A stretch of DNA of 10,607 nt, taken from Crocinitomicaceae bacterium. GTDB taxonomy: Bacteria; Bacteroidota; Bacteroidia; Flavobacteriales_D; Crocinitomicaceae. Positions 1-5,914 of the stretch are shown piece after piece. The stretch spans positions 1 to 10,607 of the forward strand of contig JALWLM010000446.1 in NCBI GenBank assembly GCA_027084145.1, written 5' to 3'. The notes beneath the pieces are model-generated. The model was not told the DNA's origin. It did no database searches and saw nothing but the letters and a program-made list of their open reading frames with translations. A program made the translations under genes and the position numbers. The first letter of the stretch is position 1. The number at the start of each line of letters is the position of its first letter.

Positions 1-1
1 A

Positions 2-1714
2 TTTATTATCGGCTGGTTTTTTCTTGTTATATCCAGTTTTTTAGGTCTATTATTCCCTTTGTTTTTAGGCCAATTGCTTGGAGGGGAAAAAGCAGATCGA
101 TCTTCAATGTCCGGCTTATTTGAGAAGCTTTCCATTGATAATATTTCTTCATTTGCCCTTGCTCTTTTCGTTATTTTCGGAATTCAAGCTGTTTTTTCTT
201 TTTTTAGAGTAGTTTTATTTACCAACGTTACCGAAAAAACACTTCGTGATATCCGAAAAGATGCTTTTTCAAAACTGATCCATATGCCCATGGATTTCTT
301 TAACCGCCATAAAGTCGGAGAGTTAACCAGTAGAATAGCATCCGATATCGTCCAAATACAAGAAACACTTAGAACAACGTTAGCTGAATTTTTTCGACAA
401 ATAGTCATTATTATCGGAGGGATTGCTTTTTTATCCTTTATTTCTTTTAAGTTAGCTTTAATCATGCTTTCCACCTTCCCTGTCGTTATTATTATTGCTG
501 TCATTTTTGGTAGATACATCAAAAAACTATCTAAAAAAGCACAAGATCAAACGGCTAAATCAAACGTGATTTTAGAAGAATCGTTGATGGGAATATCTAA
601 TGTCAAATCATTTACCAACGAAAATTTTATACTTGCAAAGTATATTAAAGCCATTAATAAAATACTTGAATTAAACGTTAAAAGTGGTCTTTGGAGAGGT
701 GTCTTTATTTCATTTATCATTTTTACAATGTTTAGTGCTATTGTTTTTATTATATGGCAAGGATTGTTGATGACAGAAGGGTCTAACCCTGAATTAACGA
801 GAGGTGATTTCTTTTCTTTTGTCATGTTTACCGTAATGATGGGGGCTTCTTTTGGTTCTATACCCGACATGTATGCAAATATTCAAAAAGCGATAGGTGC
901 AACTGAAAACCTAATGAACATTATAGAAGAAAAAAGTGAAGATGAGATTTTAAAAGGCGAAAAAGAACCTCGTATTTCCGGTGAAATTACATTTGAAAAT
1001 TGTTCTTTTTCTTACCCTCAACGACCTGATATTAAAGTTCTTGATAATATTTCATTTCATATTCCGCAAAATAAAACGGTAGCTATTGTAGGTCACTCAG
1101 GAGCAGGAAAATCAACGATTACTTCACTTATTTTGAAATATTATGAACCTCAATCCGGTGATATTTTATTTGATGATATCTCTACGAAAGAAATAGAAAC
1201 AAAATACTTAAGAAAGCATATTGCGATTGTTCCTCAAGAAGTAATATTATTTGCAGGAAGCATACGTGAAAACATTGCTTTCGGTAAAACCGATGCTTCT
1301 GAAAATGAAATAGAGGAAGCTGCCCGTAAAGCGAATGCATTAGAGTTTATTCAATCTTTTCCCGAAGGAATGGATACACAGGTCGGCGATAGAGGTATTC
1401 AATTATCCGGAGGACAAAAACAAAGAATAGCGATTGCCAGAGCAATCCTTAAAAATCCTAAAATTTTAATTTTAGATGAAGCAACTTCTTCTTTGGATTC
1501 AAAATCAGAACAGTTAGTACAAGAAGCACTTACCGCATTAATGAAAGATAGAACATCTATTGTTATTGCTCACCGCCTCTCTACAATTCGAAAAGCAGAC
1601 AAGATTATAGTGGTTGATGAAGGGGAAATTACCGAGCAAGGAACACACGAAGAACTAATTAAAAAAGATGGTATTTATGCCAACTTGGTAGATTTACAAG
1701 AAATAAATGAATAA
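2..1714 (+). CDS. ABC exporter, fused membrane and ATPase domains (5' truncated)
   Basis: This is an ATP-driven exporter half-transporter that would work as a dimer in the inner membrane. The frame is open from base 2, giving 570 visible residues; full-length relatives have about 590, so only the first cytoplasmic residues and perhaps the start of helix 1 are missing. The first in-frame start-like codon (TTG, 59) falls inside the first membrane helix and is not the true start. The N-terminal 310 or so residues hold about six hydrophobic helices. The nucleotide-binding domain follows with Walker A GHSGAGKST (residues 364-372), a Q-loop in VPQE, signature LSGGQKQR (468-475), Walker B ILILDE (488-493) with catalytic Glu, a D-loop SSLD, and the H-loop His524. 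All ATPase residues are intact. It belongs to the MsbA/BmrA/TAP-like group; the substrate (lipid, drug or peptide) cannot be told from sequence. No clear terminator follows directly. Confidence 0.95.
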   Translation, partial: FIIGWFFLVISSFLGLLFPLFLGQLLGGEKADRSSMSGLFEKLSIDNISSFALALFVIFGIQAVFSFFRVVLFTNVTEKTLRDIRKDAFSKLIHMPMDFFNRHKVGELTSRIASDIVQIQETLRTTLAEFFRQIVIIIGGIAFLSFISFKLALIMLSTFPVVIIIAVIFGRYIKKLSKKAQDQTAKSNVILEESLMGISNVKSFTNENFILAKYIKAINKILELNVKSGLWRGVFISFIIFTMFSAIVFIIWQGLLMTEGSNPELTRGDFFSFVMFTVMMGASFGSIPDMYANIQKAIGATENLMNIIEEKSEDEILKGEKEPRISGEITFENCSFSYPQRPDIKVLDNISFHIPQNKTVAIVGHSGAGKSTITSLILKYYEPQSGDILFDDISTKEIETKYLRKHIAIVPQEVILFAGSIRENIAFGKTDASENEIEEAARKANALEFIQSFPEGMDTQVGDRGIQLSGGQKQRIAIARAILKNPKILILDEATSSLDSKSEQLVQEALTALMKDRTSIVIAHRLSTIRKADKIIVVDEGEITEQGTHEELIKKDGIYANLVDLQEINE

Positions 1715-1786
1715 CATAAACCGTTTAATCAATAATTAATTCATTTTATTCTTTTTAATCTTTAAAAGGCATATTATTTGTTAAAT

Positions 1787-1800
1787 TAGTTTATAAACTA
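1787..1800. repeat. 14-bp perfect palindrome in an intergenic gap
   Basis: TAGTTTATAAACTA is a perfect inverted repeat with no spacer, ending 15 bases before the ATG of the small ORF at 1816. It could be an operator or part of an AT-rich promoter. In DNA this AT-rich, one or two such palindromes are expected by chance in a window of this size, so function is unproven. Confidence 0.3.
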
Positions 1801-1815
1801 TAAAACTTTAAAGCT

Positions 1816-1962
1816 ATGATTTTAGAAATTAATGCTCTTCACAAAAAGAAAGATATAAAAAAAGGAGGTTTTGATTCCGGATTGACAAATCTTGGAGTTA
1901 AACTAAAAAAAGAAAAAAAAGAGAACGAAGAGAAAAAGAAAAAAGAAAAACATCAAGTCTGA
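1816..1962 (+). CDS. possible small Lys-rich protein (48 aa)
   Basis: An ATG-started ORF of 48 residues fills the gap between the ABC transporter and the terminator. The product begins MILEINALHKKKDIKKGGF and is followed by a strongly charged Lys/Glu tail (KKEKKENEEKKKKEK), with no membrane segment and no cysteine. I do not recognise the family. In favour of a real gene: it has its own ATG, it ends exactly at a strong terminator, and the gap has no other content. Against: it is short, has no evident ribosome binding site upstream of the ATG, has no clear TAnnTTTG promoter (only an off-spaced ATTATTTG near 1773-1780), and its Lys-rich composition can arise by chance in A-rich DNA. The region could instead be a small RNA or the 3' UTR of the ABC gene. 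Confidence 0.45.
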   Translation: MILEINALHKKKDIKKGGFDSGLTNLGVKLKKEKKENEEKKKKEKHQV

Positions 1963-1978
1963 CTTGGTGTTTTTTTTT
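1950..1978. terminator. intrinsic terminator, probably bidirectional
   Basis: ACATCAAG (1950-1957) pairs with CTTGGTGT (1963-1970), with one G-U pair and a TCTGA loop, and is followed by eight T (1971-1978). On the other strand the hairpin is followed by TTTTTCTTTTTTC from the A-rich run at 1938-1949. It can therefore end the rightward small-ORF/ABC transcript and also the leftward rhomboid operon, whose last stop codon is at 1988. The stop codon of the small ORF (1960-1962) lies in the loop. Confidence 0.8.
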
Positions 1979-1987
1979 GGCTCTACT

Positions 1988-2854
1988 CTATCGTTGGCTA
2001 TGTCTAAACAAAAAGTCTTTCTCTCTTTTTGTCAGGGATTCATATCCCGATTTTGATATCTTTTCTAAAATTCGATCAATTTCTTCTTGACGTCTTTTCT
2101 TATCTAAATTATATTCTTCATCTGTCTTATATTGACGATGAACAACTTTCATTTTCGGTTTTCTTTTAAATATTTTTTTTACTTGCTCTATAACAGTGTC
2201 AAATTGATATAATATCTTGGGATATTTGATTGACAAATAACCAAACAATGCTCCTCCAATATGTGCAAAATGAGCAACATTTCCAGATGAAGATAAACTC
2301 AAAACATCTAAAACTAAAAAGACCATAGCCAAAACAATAATTTTTACAGGAAACATCCCAAACAATAATACAGTCATTTTTGGGCGATAAAAAGCAATGG
2401 CCATAAAAATTCCCATCACGGAAGCAGATGCTCCAACCAAAGTAACTGAATAACTCAAGCCCGGAAAAATAATTCTAGACAATGTTTCCACTAAAAGCCC
2501 AAATACAGCAGCTAATAAATAAGTGTAAATAAATTGCTTTCTTGAAAACAATTGTAAAAACATTTGTCCTGCAAAATATAAGAATAACATATTCCATAAT
2601 AGATGGAATAAATCAAAATGGACAAATGCGTATGTAAAAAATGTCCAAGGCTTTAACAGTAAGGATAATAATGATGTTTTTGCTCCTAACCATCCTTGAA
2701 CCAGCGCATACCAAGATAATTCATTAAAATTAAAAAGTTTCAAAAAGACACCTACAATCCGTATAGCTAAAAAAACAGCTATATTGACACCTATTATTTG
2801 AGTAACGATTCCCCCGGAATGATAAAGTTCTTTTATTGTTTGCTTTGTACTCAC
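1988..2854 (-). CDS. rhomboid family intramembrane serine protease (last gene of mutL operon)
   Basis: This intramembrane protease of 288 residues would cleave membrane-protein helices within the inner membrane. The core has about six helices with the family motifs in order: HLLWN (H84, N88; HxxxN of the oxyanion region), GASAS with the nucleophile Ser143 (GxS), and AHFAHIGGALFG with the partner His198. The catalytic dyad is intact. A cytoplasmic tail of about 75 residues follows, very basic near 228-240, then a helical charged segment ending in RILEKISKSGYESLTKREKD. I recall that type of tail from Bacteroidota rhomboids (DUF6576-like). The start is GTG at 2852-2854: an in-frame stop lies a few codons upstream, AGGA (2857-2860) precedes it, and there is no ATG before the first helix. 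It starts 20 nt after the stop of the upstream rhomboid. Its substrate is unknown. Confidence 0.93.
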   Translation of the reverse strand: MSTKQTIKELYHSGGIVTQIIGVNIAVFLAIRIVGVFLKLFNFNELSWYALVQGWLGAKTSLLSLLLKPWTFFTYAFVHFDLFHLLWNMLFLYFAGQMFLQLFSRKQFIYTYLLAAVFGLLVETLSRIIFPGLSYSVTLVGASASVMGIFMAIAFYRPKMTVLLFGMFPVKIIVLAMVFLVLDVLSLSSSGNVAHFAHIGGALFGYLSIKYPKILYQFDTVIEQVKKIFKRKPKMKVVHRQYKTDEEYNLDKKRRQEEIDRILEKISKSGYESLTKREKDFLFRHSQR

Positions 2855-2874
2855 TTTCCTAAAATATTATATTA

Positions 2875-3624
2875 TTAATAAAATCGTCTCTTGTCCTTTT
2901 TTCTCCATATCAACACTAAAATAATACCAACCAAAGCCCCTCCAACATGAGCTATATGGGCAATAGAGTCTCCGACAGCATAAAAACTTGCATAAATTTC
3001 ATAAGCAAGGTATGCACCTATAAGATATTTTGCTCTTACGGGAATTGGTGGAAACAATAGCATCAGTTGAACATTCGGAAAAAGAACAGCAAAGCCTGCC
3101 AAAAGACCAAAAATAGCTCCGGAAGCTCCAATCATTGTACTCAAATTATATGCAATATAAGTCTCTAAAAGAATTTGACTTCTATTTGAGTGAATGGGAA
3201 TTTGTTCAATCATCCCCGATTGAATTAGATTATTGATTATATCAATATCATAGCCATCAGCTATAATTAATTCTTTTAATTGCATAATTTCCCATACACC
3301 AATCGCATTGTAAAGAGCATAACCTCCTAAACCACAAGCAATATAAAATGTGAAAAAACGTTTTGTACCCCAAATCACCTCTAAATGTGCTCCAAACATA
3401 AATAATAAAAGCATGTTAAATAAGATATGCATTGGGTTAACGATACTATGCATAAACATATAAGTAATCACTTGATAAGGTTCAAAAAAGACAGTGCCTG
3501 CGTAATGAGCTCCCAGTAATCTCGTTAAATCGATACCTTTTGAACTGAAAACAACGGTTGCAAAATAAAATAGAATATTTAAAATGAGTAAATTTTTGGT
3601 TGCCGGCGGTAAACCTCTAAACAT
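2875..3624 (-). CDS. rhomboid family intramembrane serine protease (middle of mutL operon)
   Basis: A second rhomboid protease of 249 residues, clearly diverged from the one downstream rather than a recent duplicate. Motifs: HILFN (H66, N70) in helix 2, GASGA with nucleophile Ser168 (the canonical GxSG form), and AHIAHVGGALVG with catalytic His226. Between helix 3 and the serine helix it has an insertion of about 50 hydrophilic residues (roughly 113-160) that the downstream rhomboid lacks; it would lie on the outer face and may affect substrate choice. The tail is short and basic (RKKDKRRFY), unlike its neighbour. ATG at 3622-3624 is 5 nt past the mutL stop with no Shine-Dalgarno, only an A-rich leader, so translation is probably coupled to mutL. 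Confidence 0.94.
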   Translation of the reverse strand: MFRGLPPATKNLLILNILFYFATVVFSSKGIDLTRLLGAHYAGTVFFEPYQVITYMFMHSIVNPMHILFNMLLLFMFGAHLEVIWGTKRFFTFYIACGLGGYALYNAIGVWEIMQLKELIIADGYDIDIINNLIQSGMIEQIPIHSNRSQILLETYIAYNLSTMIGASGAIFGLLAGFAVLFPNVQLMLLFPPIPVRAKYLIGAYLAYEIYASFYAVGDSIAHIAHVGGALVGIILVLIWRKKDKRRFY

Positions 3625-3629
3625 AATTT

Positions 3630-5483
3630 TTAATTTTTAAAATTTTTATAAATCTCATCCAAATGTATTGTTTCTATAATTTTCAACCCGGATGAAGTAT
3701 GGTTGTGTTCTTGACATTGAAACAATCGATTCACTAATCCCTCTACTGCTTCTTTATCTTTTAAAGAAATTTCTTCTTTTGATGCTGATTTTGCGATGGA
3801 TAATATTAAATAATGAGCAATATCTCCTTTGTCAATATCTTTATGAAATAATGTAGAAATAATATCATCAATACAATCCAATACATTTTCCGAACCTAAA
3901 ACAGAAGGTATCGCAGACAAAATTAATTGATGATCCTTAATTTCTCCTTTAAATCCCAATTGATTTAATAATTTTTCATTTTCCCTCCAACATTCCAGTT
4001 CTTTATTAGTCAACTCTTTTTCAAAAGGAAATAAAACAGATTGCGAATGAATCGGTTGGTGTATAAATCTTTGTTGAAGTTCTTCATAAACAATCTGCTC
4101 TATCGCCCTTTTATAATGGATCACCATTAATCCTGAACGAGAAGGAAGAAAAAGCAAATTCCCTTTGATGATAAATTGATTGGTCCCCTCTTCCCTTTCC
4201 TCTTCTTTAATCAGTTGTAACTGCTCTGAATCACTTAAATCCTCTATAGAATAAAACTCTTCCCAATCCACAGAGTTGGAATGTTCTTTATCAAATCCTT
4301 GTTTATTAATCGCTGATGAAAAATTATCTTGTTTTGCTCCGGTAAAAGAAGACGGTTTTAATTTTGTTTTAGAAACATGAAAAGGGTTGTAATTTTCATC
4401 TACATTGATTTTAGGTACTTTCACCTCTCTATTCGGGTCTGAAAGTGGAATATCAAATGTCGTATCCACATCAAAATCCAATGATGGTGCAATATTATAT
4501 TTCCCCAATGATAATTTGACCGCGGTTGTTAAAATGGCATAAATAGAACGTTCGTCTTCAAATTTAATTTCAGTTTTCGTCGGATGAACATTTACATCTA
4601 TTTTTGAAGGATCTACTTCAAAAAATAGAAAATACCCCGGATGGTTCTTTGCAGGAATCAAGTTTTCAAAAGCACGTTGGACCGCATGATGGAAATAAGA
4701 ACTTTTAAAAAAACGATTGTTGACAAAGAAAAATTGATCTCCTCTTGTTTTTCTTGAATATTCAGGTTTTAGAACAAACCCTTTTATCTTTACGATATCA
4801 GTACTTTCTTCTACGGGAATCAATCTGTCTAATTGATTTTCACCTAGAACATTTGCTATTCTTTTTTTCAATACTCCCGGTTGGAGTTGTAATAATTCTT
4901 TCCCGTTGTGCGTGAAAATAAAACGAATATCAGGATGCGCCAAAGCTATTCGTTCAAATTCTTCTTGTATATGACGAAACTCCGTACTGTCTTTCTTTAA
5001 GAAATTTCTTCGTGCAGGAACATTGAAAAATAAATTTTTCACTTTAAAAGAAGTACCTACCGGACAAACACATTCTTCTTTCAATTTAATTTCACTTCCT
5101 TCTATTACAACTTTCGTTCCTGTCTCCGCATCTTTTTGCCTTGTTTTTAGTTCTACGTAAGCAATTGCAACAATAGAAGACAAGGCTTCTCCTCTAAACC
5201 CTTTACTTTTTAAATGAAATAAATCTTCCGCCTTTTGAATTTTACTTGTTGCATGCCTTTGAAAACAAAGTTCAGCATCCAAAGGAGACATTCCTTTGCC
5301 ATTATCGACAACATGAATAAGAGTTTTACCCGAATCTTTAATGTGTAACTCTATACTTGAAGCACCTGCGTCTACAGAATTCTCTATCAACTCTTTAACA
5401 ACTGACGCAGGTCGTTGAATAACCTCTCCTGCGGCAATTTGGTTTGCAATGTGTTCCGGTAATAGCCGTATAAAATCCCCCAT
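3630..5483 (-). CDS. mutL: DNA mismatch repair protein MutL
   Basis: MutL couples mismatch recognition by MutS to downstream strand processing. The 617-residue product has the complete GHKL ATPase domain: ELIENSVDAGA (catalytic Glu31, Mg-binding Asn35), DNGKGM (60-65), HATSKI, and GFRGEAL (95-101). A variable acidic linker (about 335-430) leads to the C-terminal dimerisation domain, which begins near residue 436 with QFIIKGNLLFLP. Where endonuclease-type MutL has DQHA(X)2E(X)4E, this protein reads HYKRAIEQIVYE (456-467): the Asp and His metal ligands are gone while both Glu remain. The C-terminal CPHGRP motif is also replaced (FQCQEHNHTSSG). A nicking activity is therefore doubtful. I chose ATG 5481-5483, not TTG 5495, because it gives the normal family N-terminus and has GGTGA five bases upstream. 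Confidence 0.97.
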   Translation of the reverse strand: MGDFIRLLPEHIANQIAAGEVIQRPASVVKELIENSVDAGASSIELHIKDSGKTLIHVVDNGKGMSPLDAELCFQRHATSKIQKAEDLFHLKSKGFRGEALSSIVAIAYVELKTRQKDAETGTKVVIEGSEIKLKEECVCPVGTSFKVKNLFFNVPARRNFLKKDSTEFRHIQEEFERIALAHPDIRFIFTHNGKELLQLQPGVLKKRIANVLGENQLDRLIPVEESTDIVKIKGFVLKPEYSRKTRGDQFFFVNNRFFKSSYFHHAVQRAFENLIPAKNHPGYFLFFEVDPSKIDVNVHPTKTEIKFEDERSIYAILTTAVKLSLGKYNIAPSLDFDVDTTFDIPLSDPNREVKVPKINVDENYNPFHVSKTKLKPSSFTGAKQDNFSSAINKQGFDKEHSNSVDWEEFYSIEDLSDSEQLQLIKEEEREEGTNQFIIKGNLLFLPSRSGLMVIHYKRAIEQIVYEELQQRFIHQPIHSQSVLFPFEKELTNKELECWRENEKLLNQLGFKGEIKDHQLILSAIPSVLGSENVLDCIDDIISTLFHKDIDKGDIAHYLILSIAKSASKEEISLKDKEAVEGLVNRLFQCQEHNHTSSGLKIIETIHLDEIYKNFKN

Positions 5484-5488
5484 AAAAA

Positions 5489-5493
5489 TCACC
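5489..5493 (-). promoter_or_regulatory. mutL ribosome binding site overlapping the upstream stop
   Basis: GGTGA on the minus strand lies 5 nt before the mutL ATG (5483) and contains the TGA stop of the upstream small gene. This supports ATG 5483 as the start and suggests translational coupling between the two genes. Confidence 0.5.
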
Positions 5494-5809
5494 AAAGTTT
5501 TTTGACCACTGTATCGACTTCATCAATACCATTAAAAATGAAATATCCTAAAACAAGTAATATTCCTATCAATAACAAGACACGTATATTAGATGCTCTT
5601 TCCTGTACTTTTCGGTACTCTCCTCTATCTCCCCATTCATTTCTCATTTTACTTCTTAATCTATTTCTTCTTTCTTCTCCACTTACCCCTTCCTTTTCAT
5701 CGTTATACAATTCTTTTAATTCTTGTAAACGTTCTTTTCGTTCATCATAATACATGGTATTATAATGAAATCTTTTATTTTTTGCTATTTGATTTTTTCG
5801 AAAAAACAT
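5489..5809 (-). CDS. small single-pass membrane protein, first gene of the mutL operon
   Basis: A 106-residue protein with a basic, hydrophilic N-terminal region (KNKRFHYNTMYYDERKERL near 10-28, then a Glu/Arg/Lys-rich stretch probably helical) and one C-terminal transmembrane helix at about 75-94, ending in a short acidic then basic tail. Positive charges predict the N-terminus in the cytoplasm. I recall similar small proteins next to mutL in Flavobacteria, with the same 'KNKRF.Y...YY' start and one C-terminal helix; some database entries call them 'riboflavin synthase subunit beta', which this sequence does not support, since it shows no lumazine or riboflavin synthase features. The function is unknown. 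Stop TGA (5489-5491) is 5 nt before mutL, and ATG 5807-5809 has AGG about 4 nt upstream. As the promoter-proximal gene it is probably co-transcribed with mutL and both rhomboids. Confidence 0.85.
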   Translation of the reverse strand: MFFRKNQIAKNKRFHYNTMYYDERKERLQELKELYNDEKEGVSGEERRNRLRSKMRNEWGDRGEYRKVQERASNIRVLLLIGILLVLGYFIFNGIDEVDTVVKKLW

Positions 5810-5825
5810 AAAACCTATTTACATA

Positions 5826-5833
5826 CAAAGGTA
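5826..5833 (-). promoter_or_regulatory. Bacteroidota-type -7 element for the mutL operon
   Basis: TACCTTTG on the minus strand is a full match to TAnnTTTG, 16 nt upstream of the ATG at 5809. The expected -33 TTTG is replaced by a T-run (5850-5855) about 16 nt further upstream, so the upstream element is weak. The predicted leader is only about ten nucleotides. Confidence 0.6.
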
Positions 5834-5889
5834 AGGAAAAGACTCTTAGAAAAAAGTATTCTTAAAAAAACAAAATAACAAATATTTTC

Positions 5890-5897
5890 TATCTTTA
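5890..5897 (+). promoter_or_regulatory. probable -7 element for the cysteine peptidase-cdd unit
   Basis: TATCTTTA matches TAnnTTTG at all but the last base and lies 17 nt before the ATG at 5915. No TTG or TTTG stands at the expected upstream spacing. It is divergent to the mutL-operon promoter in the same 105-bp gap (5810-5914). Confidence 0.45.
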
Positions 5898-5914
5898 GCA
5901 TAAAAAAAATAATT

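Noticed and set aside
59..61. TTG at 59 as the start of the ABC transporter
   Set aside because: The frame is open to the window edge and the TTG falls inside the first membrane helix, so the gene is truncated by the window, not started there.
5484..5495. Upstream TTG start for mutL (5495), overlapping the preceding gene
   Set aside because: ATG 5481-5483 gives the normal MutL N-terminus and has GGTGA at the right distance; the TTG would add four unneeded residues and has no ribosome binding site.
5502..5811. Two rightward ORFs (82 and 72 residues) opposite the small membrane protein
   Set aside because: Ser/Leu/Phe-rich antisense shadows of Lys/Glu/Arg codons; the leftward frame has operon context and a sensible topology.
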